NCBI GenBank assembly: GCA_030587605.1
Contig: JAUQYT010000216.1
Span: 1-27,246 of the forward strand
From: Candidatus Njordarchaeum guaymasense
GTDB taxonomy: Archaea > Asgardarchaeota > Njordarchaeia > Njordarchaeales > Njordarchaeaceae
Direction: 5' to 3'
Length of the DNA stretch: 27,246 bases
The notes under the pieces were generated by a model. It was not told the DNA's origin. It worked only from the letters and a program-made list of their open reading frames with translations, and did not search any database. A program made the position numbers and the translations under genes. Shown piece by piece: positions 7,544-15,566 of this stretch; the first letter of the stretch is position 1, and each line of letters begins with the position of its first letter.

Positions 7544-8161
7544 ATGCATTCGTCTTTGAAGGATCAGTTGGTTCAAGCAATCCTATCGAGAAGAAGTGTT
7601 AGAAGATTTACTGGCTCAGAGGTTCCCAATGAGGTTATCGATCGAGTGCTGGTTTCTGCGACATGGGCTCCATCAGCACACAATGCTCAGCCTTGGAGAT
7701 TCGTCATCATCCAGAAGAGTGAAACTAGATCGAAACTGGTTGAAGAAATGACTAAACTATTTCGAAGAGACCTAGTTGTTGATGGACTCTCCGTCAAAAA
7801 GGCTAGAGGAACAGTTCCTCGTGCAAAAGAGAGGATTCTCAGTTCGCCCGTTCTTCTCCTGGTTTGTCTAACGATGAAAGACATGCGGCGCTACAAAGAC
7901 GAGCGCAGAAGAGAAGCCGAATACTTGATGGCAGTTCAGAGTGTTTCTGCTGCAATACAGAACTTGCTATTGGTTGCGAACCTAGAAGGACTGGGAACTT
8001 GTTGGATGTGCGCACCCTTGTTTTGCAGAGAAACAGTAAGGACAATCATGAATCTTCCTGAGGAATTTGATCCTCAAGCCTTCATCGCCATGGGATACCC
8101 CGATGAGCAGCCAGTTCCCCCAAAAAGGAAACGCATCGAACAAGTAGTAATGAGGGCCTAA
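7544..8161 (+). CDS. FMN-dependent nitroreductase-family protein, FbiB C-terminal-like (candidate dehydro-F420 reductase)
   Basis: This nitroreductase-fold protein of 205 aa opens with LSRRSVRRFTGSEV and WAPSAHNAQPWRF, the FMN-binding signature. It then follows the pattern of the FbiB C-terminal domain: a DLVVDG segment, ILSSPVLLLV, REAEYLMAVQSVSAAIQNLLL, GLGTCWMCAPLFC and IAMGYPDEQP. In actinobacteria that domain reduces dehydro-F420-0 during F420 synthesis. Stand-alone homologues have the same proposed role in other lineages. Its place just before cofD and cofC supports that job. The ATG has a GAAGGTG ribosome site. An F420-unrelated oxidoreductase remains possible. Confidence 0.8.
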   Translation: MHSSLKDQLVQAILSRRSVRRFTGSEVPNEVIDRVLVSATWAPSAHNAQPWRFVIIQKSETRSKLVEEMTKLFRRDLVVDGLSVKKARGTVPRAKERILSSPVLLLVCLTMKDMRRYKDERRREAEYLMAVQSVSAAIQNLLLVANLEGLGTCWMCAPLFCRETVRTIMNLPEEFDPQAFIAMGYPDEQPVPPKRKRIEQVVMRA

Positions 8162-8275
8162 CCCTCACTAAGAGTTCGGGTTCTGCGCTCCGTCCATGAT
8201 CAAGTATATTTGAGGCGGAGACATAACAAGTTTTACTGACCTTCTTCGTTCATAGGAGGAGGTGCCTCGCCAGTC

Positions 8276-9226
8276 TTGCTCGTCACGGCTCTAAGTGGTG
8301 GAATTGGAGGATCTAAACTTGCACTCGGCTTGTCAAAGCTCCTGAAGCATGGGGAACTGGTTGTCATAGGCAACACTGGTGACGACTTCGAGCTCTTCGG
8401 TCTTCACATTTCACCAGACCTCGACATACTAATGTACACCTTGGCAGGCATAGTCGACGAGCAAAAAGGTTGGGGGATTAAGGATGACACTTTCAGTTGC
8501 CTAAATGCCCTAAACCAATATTACGGGTTAGAGAAATGGTTTAACCTAAGGGACAAGGATCTGGCAACTCATATCTACAGAACACAGCTCCTTAGGAAAG
8601 GTCACAAGCTTTCAGAGACTACGGAGATACTCTGCTCCTCCTTAGGAGTGAACAGCGTGAAAATAATTCCGATGACAGATGACAAGGTTGAAACAACGGT
8701 CAAGATACAGGACGGTTCAGTGATAAACTTCCAGGAATACTTTGTCAAGAGAGGATGCAAGGATCAAGTAAAAGGAGTTGTGTACAATGGTTCTCGAACA
8801 GCTCGACCGGCTAAAGGCGTGGTTGAAAATATAGGCAAGTCTGACTTGATAATCATATGCCCTAGCAATCCGATCGCCCCCATAGGACCGATACTGTCAG
8901 TACGAGGCATCAGGGAGGCACTGAAGAAGGCAACATGTCCAGTTGTTGCCATAAGCCCGATAATTAGTGGGAAACCTCTAAAAGGGCCTGCGGACAAGTT
9001 CATGAGGAGCTCGGGGTTAGAGGTTTCGGCCCTTGGCGTCGCCAAGTTCTACGAGGAACTAATAGATTATTTCGTAATCGATGAAGCGGATGCCCATCTA
9101 GATGGGGAAATCAAATTAATGGGATTAGATACAGTTATAACAAACACTGTTATGAACACTCTGGAAGACAAGATTAGATTGGCGACGATTGTCCTAAACT
9201 TGGCTGCAAAAGGTCGAGATAGTTGA
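8276..9226 (+). CDS. cofD: 2-phospho-L-lactate / PEP transferase (CofD)
   Basis: CofD moves the phospho-lactyl (or phosphoenolpyruvyl) group from the guanosine-activated donor made by CofC onto the deazaflavin Fo, giving F420-0 or dehydro-F420-0. The 316-aa protein shows the family N-terminus LSGGIGGSKLALGL, then GNTGDDFELFGLHISPDLD, the mid motif VVYNGSRTARPAKGVVE, and CPSNPIAPIGPIL followed by SPIISGKPLKGPADK. The start is TTG at 8276, ten bases after a perfect GGAGGAGGTG ribosome site. It overlaps cofC by four bases (TTGA), so the two are very probably translated together. Fo synthase and CofE are not in the window. Confidence 0.95.
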   Translation: MLVTALSGGIGGSKLALGLSKLLKHGELVVIGNTGDDFELFGLHISPDLDILMYTLAGIVDEQKGWGIKDDTFSCLNALNQYYGLEKWFNLRDKDLATHIYRTQLLRKGHKLSETTEILCSSLGVNSVKIIPMTDDKVETTVKIQDGSVINFQEYFVKRGCKDQVKGVVYNGSRTARPAKGVVENIGKSDLIIICPSNPIAPIGPILSVRGIREALKKATCPVVAISPIISGKPLKGPADKFMRSSGLEVSALGVAKFYEELIDYFVIDEADAHLDGEIKLMGLDTVITNTVMNTLEDKIRLATIVLNLAAKGRDS

Positions 9227-9924
9227 AACCCCACGCAGATGTAGTAATCCCTGTGAAGAAACTCTCAGAGTCGAAGACCCGTCTCTCTGAGATCCTCGGC
9301 TTGGAAGATAGGCAGCGATTGGTACTTGTTATGTTGGAGGACGTACTAACCTGCCTGAACAAATCAAGCTTGGTCGATAAGATATTTATAATAACCCCAG
9401 ACAGGCATGTCACGGATTACGCATCAAGTTTCAGCGTCAAAACAATAATGGACATAGCTGATCGTGGAATCAATGAATCAATAGCAAGAGTCACGGAACA
9501 CAAACTAAAATCAAGGTGCGCTTCCCCTCTTCTAGTATTACCAGTAGATGTGCCTCTGGTTAGGTCAAATACGATCGATGGTATCATCGGTAAACTGGAA
9601 AACTCGGTTGATCCTTTAGTCGTAATCTCGCCCTCAGGATCCAAAGGCACAAATGCCCTGCTAAGAAACCCTCCAAATGTGATTCCAACTCGGTACGGGG
9701 CGAACAGTTTTGAAGCCCACATAGAGGAAGCCACCTCAAGAAAGATCCCGCTAATAGTCTACCGATCTGAAGACCTTGAGATCGATCTCGATACTCCCTC
9801 TGACCTTTACCAAATCATGAAGAGAGGGAATTCAACAAGAACGTCACAATTCCTGAACGGCATTCTTCAACTCCGGAAAGGTGAAGGCCAGGAGTTTGGG
9901 AGTCCAATCTCACGTGAACATTGA
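9223..9924 (+). CDS. cofC: 2-phospho-L-lactate / PEP guanylyltransferase (CofC)
   Basis: CofC activates 2-phospho-L-lactate or PEP with GTP for CofD. The 233-aa nucleotidyltransferase shows VVIPVKKLSESKTRLSEIL at the N-terminus, LPVDVPLV with metal-binding Asp, KGTNALLRNPPNVIPTRYG and LEIDLDTPSDL. The TTG start lies inside the cofD stop (TTGA), a coupled pair. The tail beyond about residue 205 (glycine-serine containing) looks extended. The 3' end overlaps tail to tail by 15 bp with the minus-strand winged-helix gene. Whether the substrate is phospholactate or PEP cannot be read from sequence; a neighbouring dehydro-F420 reductase candidate suggests PEP. Confidence 0.93.
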   Translation: MKPHADVVIPVKKLSESKTRLSEILGLEDRQRLVLVMLEDVLTCLNKSSLVDKIFIITPDRHVTDYASSFSVKTIMDIADRGINESIARVTEHKLKSRCASPLLVLPVDVPLVRSNTIDGIIGKLENSVDPLVVISPSGSKGTNALLRNPPNVIPTRYGANSFEAHIEEATSRKIPLIVYRSEDLEIDLDTPSDLYQIMKRGNSTRTSQFLNGILQLRKGEGQEFGSPISREH

Positions 9925-10932
9925 CGACGGGTCGAAGTTTTCATCAGCTCGCCTGAAGCCTAGATCGGCTTGCTGACTAATACCTCCCCTTTTCGCGCTA
10001 CTGTTATCTCCCCTAACTCCTCGGAGAACCTCATAACCTAGGATGTACAGAGCGTTTATGATAGGGTACGTGACAGAGACGCCAACTTCTCCACATAGTT
10101 CGACTACGTAACTCAAGAGAGTCTCTGCTTCGCAGTCGACGAAGAATATTCTGCCGAAGGGGTCTATCAAAACATCAATAGCATTGTTCGCAGTGGAAGT
10201 TAAACTGTGGGAGAACTTCCCTACGATGCCTAATGGGGTCTGCCTAGCATCGTGGAAAACACCATATGTCCTAATTATGCACCCAGGAACGATCTTCCTC
10301 ACTTTCCAGTCGTCTAGAACTTGATTCGTTGAGGTGAAGACGGCTGCCCTATCCCTAATACTCTCAATTTTCTCAACATCTTTCTGATCCAGGGCAACAG
10401 TCTTGCTGATCGGGACGACCAGTTTTATTCTTTGTCCTACTGTGCTACGCCAATGTGGAGACGAAGGATAGCACGTCACCTCATCAATAGCTGGAGTATT
10501 GATGTAAAGCATTGTCGGCTTAACCATTCTGTAGAATTCCCTATACGACTCTTTGGTGAGTCTTTCAGTATCGAGGCAAGAGTACTTCTCAGCGAAGTTC
10601 TTGACATCTTGATTCGGCTGGAGAAGTCTTGCTTCTTCAATGCCTTTTTCCGTGAGCTGCACTACATGGTAGCCACAGCATGCGCTGTCTGAGATCCTTA
10701 GAATTTGGAGGTATCCTCTTTGGCTGAGTTCGTTAATGGTGTCCATACATTCGGTGCTAAAAGGACCCCTGAGGTAAGGTGCGAAGACAAACGTAGCTTC
10801 ATTGTCTAGCACTCCTTCACGCTGGGCTAGAAAAACCAGCTTCTGTAGCCTCTTGATCCCCCTAACCTGTCCCCCAAAGCATTTCAAGACCAACAGAAGG
10901 GTTTTCTGCTGTGGGCCAATGGCTTCACTCAT
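9910..10932 (-). CDS. Winged-helix N-terminal protein with unknown C-terminal domain
   Basis: This 340-aa protein has an N-terminal winged-helix region resembling YwgA-like proteins and Panacea/SocA-like antitoxins: VRGIKRLQKLVFLAQ, then FVFAPYLRGPFSTECMDTIN and a wing followed by VVQLTEKGIEEARL. Residues from about 165 to 300 form an unrecognised mixed alpha/beta domain containing VGQRIKLVVPISKTV, IIRTYGVFHDARQTPLG and IDVLIDPFGRIFFVDCEAET. The tail is charged and glycine-rich. The ATG at 10932 has an AGGTGA ribosome site five bases upstream that overlaps the isrB stop; an in-frame GTG at 10941 would overlap isrB by four bases. No toxin partner is seen. Function unknown; DNA binding is the best guess from the fold. 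Confidence 0.7.
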   Translation of the reverse strand: MSEAIGPQQKTLLLVLKCFGGQVRGIKRLQKLVFLAQREGVLDNEATFVFAPYLRGPFSTECMDTINELSQRGYLQILRISDSACCGYHVVQLTEKGIEEARLLQPNQDVKNFAEKYSCLDTERLTKESYREFYRMVKPTMLYINTPAIDEVTCYPSSPHWRSTVGQRIKLVVPISKTVALDQKDVEKIESIRDRAAVFTSTNQVLDDWKVRKIVPGCIIRTYGVFHDARQTPLGIVGKFSHSLTSTANNAIDVLIDPFGRIFFVDCEAETLLSYVVELCGEVGVSVTYPIINALYILGYEVLRGVRGDNSSAKRGGISQQADLGFRRADENFDPSSMFT

Positions 10933-10937
10933 CAAAT

Positions 10938-11969
10938 TCACCTAGGCAGACCCACACCTTTTACGGATGAAAGGAATTGGGTTCTAAAGGATATTCGCGT
11001 TAAGGTTTCGAAGTCTTCACATTTCGCGTTCTGAGTGAGTCTGTTTCCTGTCTTTGGGCTATGCAGACTGAACTTGTTCTTCAGATTGCCTCCTATGTAA
11101 CATAGGCCATATTTTCTGTGATTGACTAACGTCCCTTTCTTCAATCCCAACGAAATTGTTCCGCCGTAGCGTCTCATGATCCCTCCTCTCCCCGCCTCAA
11201 ACCTACGCAGCTGCCTCCTATGCCACCTCAGTGGAACCATATAGTGGAGGCTCCTCGTCGACGGCGTCTCTGCGCCGGATACCGATGCTGCCAGACACCA
11301 TGAGTCGATGCAGTGTGACTCAAAGACTCTTTCCGACTTGTCTCCGCCCTTCTTTAGGTGGAACTTGCTACGCAATTCCTGTGTTTCGGCACCACTCTTC
11401 AGAACTGTTCTCAGCCCCATTTCCGTCAACTTGTCGTAGAAGTATGTCTTTCCAACCTCAAGGGGACTAAAGTTAATATTCCAATGCTTCTGAGCCCTCC
11501 TTGTCTCAGCTCTGATATCTTCAACGACAGCCCAAGCTATCGGAACGATCTCCCTCAGTCGACCCACGACTCTAGCCTTTACGTCCCACCTCGCTTTGGT
11601 CGATGGAGGAATCCTCTTTTGATGCCTATTATATCTTCTACATGCTCTTCTTCTTATTTTTCTATATCTTCTAGCTTTCCTCATAATCCTCCTTTGTTCT
11701 AATGCTTTCTTCACCCAGTCGACGGCTTCACACATAATGTTCAGCACCGTATCTCTAGTTCCAACCACGGAGAATCCTTCAAACCTCGACCCCGGATCAA
11801 TGCCCACTGCGAGAACTTGGTTGCTCGGCTTCTGCCTGTAGTTGAGTTGCACGTAGAAGAGCCCTAGCTTACTCCACTTAGGTTTCGCCTTTCCCTCTCT
11901 AATAAGGAGCCTCGCTTTGACCGGTGTGCAAGGAATTAGAGGAGTTCCCTCAGAGTCGACGACTGGCAC
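10938..11969 (-). CDS. isrB: IsrB, RNA-guided RuvC nickase of an IS200/IS605-type element
   Basis: This is a complete 343-aa IsrB from the GTG at 11969. In order it shows a PLMP domain (VPVVDSEGTPLIPC, then KARLLIREGKA), RuvC-I with D58 (AVGIDPGS), an arginine-rich bridge helix (about 93-119), RuvC-II with E150 (AWAVVEDI), a family linker (SPLEVGKTYFYDKL, LRSKFHLKKGGDKS) and RuvC-III with H219 and D222 (SHCIDSW). The conserved C-terminal part has GGIMRRYGGTISLGLKKGT, LCYIGGNL and GNRLTQNA. There is no HNH domain, which separates it from IscB. The frame stays open to 12188, but that stretch reads as structured RNA, not protein. All nuclease residues are intact, so it should nick DNA. Confidence 0.88.
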   Translation of the reverse strand: MPVVDSEGTPLIPCTPVKARLLIREGKAKPKWSKLGLFYVQLNYRQKPSNQVLAVGIDPGSRFEGFSVVGTRDTVLNIMCEAVDWVKKALEQRRIMRKARRYRKIRRRACRRYNRHQKRIPPSTKARWDVKARVVGRLREIVPIAWAVVEDIRAETRRAQKHWNINFSPLEVGKTYFYDKLTEMGLRTVLKSGAETQELRSKFHLKKGGDKSERVFESHCIDSWCLAASVSGAETPSTRSLHYMVPLRWHRRQLRRFEAGRGGIMRRYGGTISLGLKKGTLVNHRKYGLCYIGGNLKNKFSLHSPKTGNRLTQNAKCEDFETLTRISFRTQFLSSVKGVGLPR

Positions 11970-12243
11970 CCTAGATATTGTGGGATTTCCCGACTCCTGC
12001 TTAACGATAGCAGGGTATATTTCCCTTCGCCAATGTCCACCAGACCTGCCTTTTTCAAGCGTGGCATTAAGTGGTTCTGCCGAAGAGGAACGGGCTAGGG
12101 AGGCACCCGTACGTTCTTCCAGTCCAATAGACGTAGTTCCCCAATGAGAACTTAGGCTAGTCAACCCTTGCGTTGTTACCACCATCACAAGCCAACCCCT
12201 TCAGAGGTTGGCAGCTGACATTGCGATCGCTCTACTACCCCTT
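11970..12243 (-). ncRNA. Presumed omega-RNA (HEARO-type) of IsrB, with guide at its 5' end
   Basis: In IsrB and IscB elements the guide RNA is encoded directly upstream of the nuclease gene. This 274-nt stretch is rich in hairpins on the minus strand: GCCAACC/GGTTGGC (12191-12212), AGTTCTC/GGGAACT, CGGG/CCCG flanked by GAA/TTC, and CCTGC/GCAGG. It follows a strong TATA box at 12264-12274, which would start transcription near 12243. The first 16-20 nt after that point would be the guide. Length fits known IsrB omega-RNAs (about 300 nt). The exact 5' end and scaffold-guide boundary are not determined. Confidence 0.6.
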
Positions 12244-12263
12244 TGCCAATTTGTTCCTATGGA

Positions 12264-12279
12264 GGATATTTAAACCTCT
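12264..12279 (-). promoter_or_regulatory. BRE/TATA promoter upstream of the omega-RNA/isrB unit
   Basis: On the minus strand GAAGAGGTTTAAATATCC is a textbook archaeal BRE plus TATA box. It lies between prs and the element and probably predates the insertion. Confidence 0.6.
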
Positions 12280-12444
12280 TCAACTCCCAACAAGGTTAAC
12301 CAATGGCCTAAGGAGACAAGGGGGTAGGAGGCCTCGCGAACGGCTATCCTAGAAAGCGTACTAGGGATAGTGGTACTTAGGTTGGCTTGGGGAGAGACAG
12401 ATAATCATCCAATGTCTGGCGATTGCATTTCGGCAACCCGAATG

Positions 12445-13350
12445 CTATCTTTTGATGGCCTTGGCTACAGTCGGTGCAACGCTGACATAGCTGATAGGCG
12501 ATGGTATCGTGTCTGTTCCGATGATCATCTCTGCGCCAGCTTCGTACATCCTCATTAATGCATTCTCTACTAAGACTGGGTGACACGTTGCGACGTAGAT
12601 CTTGCTGACTCCGCTCTTCTTCAGGACATCCATCGCTTTGATTATGGTTCCCCCGGTAGATATGATGTCATCTACTATCAAGACATCGCGTCCTTTCAGG
12701 GAGAGTGTACGCGGCTTTATTTCCACTTCCCCGTACTTCTCATTTTCTCTCGATGAAACTCTGTGTTTCTCAAGTATATCGTACTCTGCGCCAATTTCTT
12801 CGGCAGCGACTTTCGCCCATTGCTCTGCCTCTTCGTCAGGACCTATGACTGCGAGGTTCTTGAGCTTCGCGTTATGCTTAACGTATCTTGCTAGGTCTGG
12901 AACCACTGTAATGTTAGTCGAAGGTATCTTGAACAGCTTGGAGATACTCTCTATTCTGTGAAGATGCAAGTCTATGGTGTACACTTCATCTGTACCCACT
13001 GATTCAATCAGATTAACGACGGTTTTCAACGAGAAGGCTTCACCGGGGTTGAATCGTCCGTCCTGTCTTGCATAGGCAAAATATGGAACTATCCCCCTCA
13101 CTTTGGAAGCGCCGATGTCTTTCAGGTTGTCGACTATCAGAAAATACTCAAGGAGATAGTCATCTGGTTGCTGATACATTGATTGCACAACATTGACGGT
13201 CTTACCGTCAACATCGCCCAAGACACGCACGTATCTTTCACCGTCAGGGAACTTCTTCAAATCCAACTTAATAAAAGGGAAACCAGATTCCTTGGCAATT
13301 CTCAGGGCAAGCACTTGAGCGGAAGAACCTCCAATGACAACTTCCTCCAT
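12445..13350 (-). CDS. prs: Ribose-phosphate pyrophosphokinase (PRPP synthetase)
   Basis: This 301-aa enzyme makes PRPP from ribose-5-phosphate and ATP for nucleotide, histidine and tryptophan synthesis. It begins VIGGSSAQVLALRIAKESG and contains KKFPDGERYVRV, the ATP-flexible-loop region YFAYARQDGRF, DLHLHRIESI with the metal-binding histidine, and the PRPP-binding loop DVLIVDDIISTGGT. Length is that of short archaeal Prs proteins. The start at 13350 is preceded by GGTGAT. The PfkB kinase gene ends 84 bp upstream on the same strand, so the two may be co-transcribed. The isrB element lies downstream and does not interrupt it. Confidence 0.95.
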   Translation of the reverse strand: MEEVVIGGSSAQVLALRIAKESGFPFIKLDLKKFPDGERYVRVLGDVDGKTVNVVQSMYQQPDDYLLEYFLIVDNLKDIGASKVRGIVPYFAYARQDGRFNPGEAFSLKTVVNLIESVGTDEVYTIDLHLHRIESISKLFKIPSTNITVVPDLARYVKHNAKLKNLAVIGPDEEAEQWAKVAAEEIGAEYDILEKHRVSSRENEKYGEVEIKPRTLSLKGRDVLIVDDIISTGGTIIKAMDVLKKSGVSKIYVATCHPVLVENALMRMYEAGAEMIIGTDTIPSPISYVSVAPTVAKAIKR

Positions 13351-13434
13351 AACTCATCATCACCCTTAGCAGCATCGCGGACTCGTGAATTAATTTACTT
13401 TGAGATGCCAATTAAAGTCTTCTATGCTCGTTGT

Positions 13435-14385
13435 CTAACTTTTCCTCCTCCATATTTCAAGATACCTCTCAAGTTCCTCTTGGCGTGGGCACCCACGAGT
13501 TTCGACTTTTGTCGCTTTCAGTCCCCCCGCTAGGTTGGCTCTCTCGATCGACTCGGTCTCGGAAAAACCTTGAGACAGCGACGCTGCTAGAACGCCAAGA
13601 AAGGCATCGCCACAACCAACCGTGCTTACAACCTGTAGGCCAAATTCCTTAAGTGGGAAGGAAGGCATCATGAACTTCTCATCGTCTTTCCCCGCATAAG
13701 TGCTACCCTTCTCTCCTAGCTTGACGACGACCCCTGCGTCCAGATCGTATTCCTTTAGCTTCCCCCTCATCTCTAAGGGGTCAATTGATCCCGCTAGTCT
13801 ATTGCTCTCAACAGCATTCATTATCAGTACGGATGTATGCTTCAGCACTCCTTTAAGTTGCTCAAGGCCAGCTTGAAGCTTTGTACCGGGGTCATATAGA
13901 ATCCTAGCGCCATGCTCAGCTCCTAGGGCAGCGATCTTTTCGGCAGTCGGCACAATAGGGTCGCTTATCGCAATTACCTTACACTTCTCAATAGCTGATA
14001 TCCTCAACCGTTCAAGGAGATCATCGGGTAGGAACTCATGGTTCGCTCCAAACAGCGTCTCTATGAAGTTAGAGCCATTCTTGTCGATGGTGATATACGC
14101 CTGACCAGATTCGACGCCACGTACGAACTTAATACACGATGTGTCAACCCCCTCCTCAGCAAGAACCTCAACTTGCTTTCTCCCAATGTCATCTTCTCCG
14201 AGAGCCCCAAACAAGGAAACTCTCTTCTTGCCTGACACCCTTGCCGCAGCAACAGCGACATTAGCAGCCTTACCGCCCGGAACCCTCGTAATCTTCCCAA
14301 CGGGAACTTCCTCTCCAATATTAGGAAACTCATCCACCCACATGTTTATGTCCCAATTAATGGCCCCTGCTGTGATCACGTCCAC
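13435..14385 (-). CDS. PfkB-family sugar or nucleoside kinase
   Basis: This ribokinase-fold protein of 316 aa contains the first PfkB signature (VPGGKAANVAVAAARVSGK, residues about 34-52) and the second, STVGCGDAFLGVLAASL, with the anion hole and catalytic Asp near residue 270. The N-terminus VDVITAGAINWDINMWVDEFP is the usual first strand. GTG at 14385 is preferred: it follows a GGGGGT ribosome site and begins at the first strand. A longer frame reaches a GTG at 14460. Its location just upstream of prs suggests a ribose or nucleoside kinase feeding ribose-5-phosphate to PRPP. An ADP-dependent ribose-1-phosphate kinase role is also possible; the sequence does not decide. Confidence 0.85.
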   Translation of the reverse strand: MDVITAGAINWDINMWVDEFPNIGEEVPVGKITRVPGGKAANVAVAAARVSGKKRVSLFGALGEDDIGRKQVEVLAEEGVDTSCIKFVRGVESGQAYITIDKNGSNFIETLFGANHEFLPDDLLERLRISAIEKCKVIAISDPIVPTAEKIAALGAEHGARILYDPGTKLQAGLEQLKGVLKHTSVLIMNAVESNRLAGSIDPLEMRGKLKEYDLDAGVVVKLGEKGSTYAGKDDEKFMMPSFPLKEFGLQVVSTVGCGDAFLGVLAASLSQGFSETESIERANLAGGLKATKVETRGCPRQEELERYLEIWRRKS

Positions 14386-14647
14386 CAATCTAATGATACC
14401 CCCAATAATGATATCACGTGTTCTTGACTGAAATAATTTTCCTACAATGACAAAGCTCACCTTGAACGACTATCGCCATCACCCAAAAAATAGAAATAGA
14501 GGAAACTCAAGTTGTTGTATGCCATATTGAAAGCAACCCAACGCAGAATGTCTAGGGGATCACAAGCGCTGAACCTAGTTGTCCCAATTGCAGCTCGTGA
14601 AACCCCCGTATACTTGGCCGCGATTAATGATTCAAAGGTGGGGGTTG

Positions 14648-15439
14648 ATGAAAATCCCACGCAAAAAACAGCTCAATGGCGATAATGTTGAGCTTCTTCT
14701 AATCGACATGGATGGGACTCTGGGTTTCTCGCTGATTCCGGAAGAACTTGCCATTTCATCTGCAATAAGATTAGTCACAGAAGAAGTTTCAAATCTGGCG
14801 AAAAACCCCGTGAGTGAAGAGGAGGTCAGAAGGCTTTACAAGGAAATCAAGGACAGGCAGTACAAGTTGTATCCGCTTCAGACACGTAGGCATGACAAGA
14901 CTCTCCGCTTCAGAATGCTGCTTGAACAGCTCTCACGTACTAAACAGGCAAACCTACCCCCTGAGATGATCAACAAAGTCATGCAAGTGTACTGGAGAGT
15001 TTTCGAGGAGAACGCCGCCCCTTACCCTCAGACCCATTCGACCCTTGAAGCGTTGAAGCGTCGCCATAAAGTCATAATAATCACGAACAATGGGAAAGAA
15101 GAGGGCGAGAGAAAACGAAAGATCTTCGGCCTAGAATATCACAAGCACTATGACCTATTTATCACGTCAGAAGAACTTGGAGAGACATGTAAGCCCTCGG
15201 GGAAATACTTTGACAGGCTAGTCGAACGCATTGAATCATCACTGGAGATAGACGTTGACCCGAAGAAAGCAGTCATCATCGGAGATGATCCAAGCGGAGA
15301 TATCGCGCTAGCCAACATGTGCAGTGTTCCAAGCATCAGAGTCAAAAAGGATCTGCACTCATCGCAGGAGCCAAAAAACGATCTGGAAAGGGCTTCTGTA
15401 GAGATAAATGAATTGAACGAGCTACTAGACCTATTCTAA
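14648..15439 (+). CDS. HAD-superfamily phosphatase
   Basis: This 263-aa hydrolase shows all HAD motifs: DMDGT (motif I, nucleophile D20 and acid D22), IIITNNG (motif II Thr), the Lys in CKPSGKYFDR (motif III) and IIGDDPSGDI (motif IV). A helical cap of about 130 residues sits between motifs I and II, as in subfamily I HAD phosphatases such as phosphoglycolate or pyrimidine nucleotidases. ATG at 14648 has an AAAGGTGGGGG ribosome site just upstream and is preferred over an ATG-less longer frame from 14579. It is divergent from the PfkB kinase gene. Substrate unknown. Confidence 0.85.
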   Translation: MKIPRKKQLNGDNVELLLIDMDGTLGFSLIPEELAISSAIRLVTEEVSNLAKNPVSEEEVRRLYKEIKDRQYKLYPLQTRRHDKTLRFRMLLEQLSRTKQANLPPEMINKVMQVYWRVFEENAAPYPQTHSTLEALKRRHKVIIITNNGKEEGERKRKIFGLEYHKHYDLFITSEELGETCKPSGKYFDRLVERIESSLEIDVDPKKAVIIGDDPSGDIALANMCSVPSIRVKKDLHSSQEPKNDLERASVEINELNELLDLF

Positions 15440-15566
15440 CTGCCTAACCACTATTCAGAGTTTTCTCCCTCTACCGCTGGGGAAAGGCTGACAAAAAAAT
15501 GTTGAGGAAAGGTAAATTCACCCTTTTCCTCCACTCAGCTCCTGTTGCTCTTGGCTTCGCCATTCG

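Larger units (their letters stand above)
10930..12243 (-). mobile_element. IsrB-only (tnpA-less) IS200/IS605-superfamily element, approximate ends
   Basis: The unit comprises a presumed omega-RNA followed by isrB and no transposase. Such elements depend on TnpA supplied elsewhere. The ends are not exact. The 5' edge is set near the predicted transcription start (about 12243) and the 3' edge near the isrB stop, where TAGGTGAATTTG begins the downstream gene's ribosome site. A GTGA tetranucleotide there would fit the NTGA-type TAM reported for an IsrB. Confidence 0.55.

Noticed and set aside
10938..12188. IscB (with HNH) or TnpB identity for the RuvC protein
   Set aside because: There is a PLMP domain, which TnpB lacks, and only about 70 residues between RuvC-II and RuvC-III with no HNH or zinc cysteines, which fits IsrB.
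13435..14460. Longer N-terminus for the PfkB kinase
   Set aside because: The extra 25 residues precede the first strand of the fold and lack a ribosome site; GTG at 14385 is better placed.
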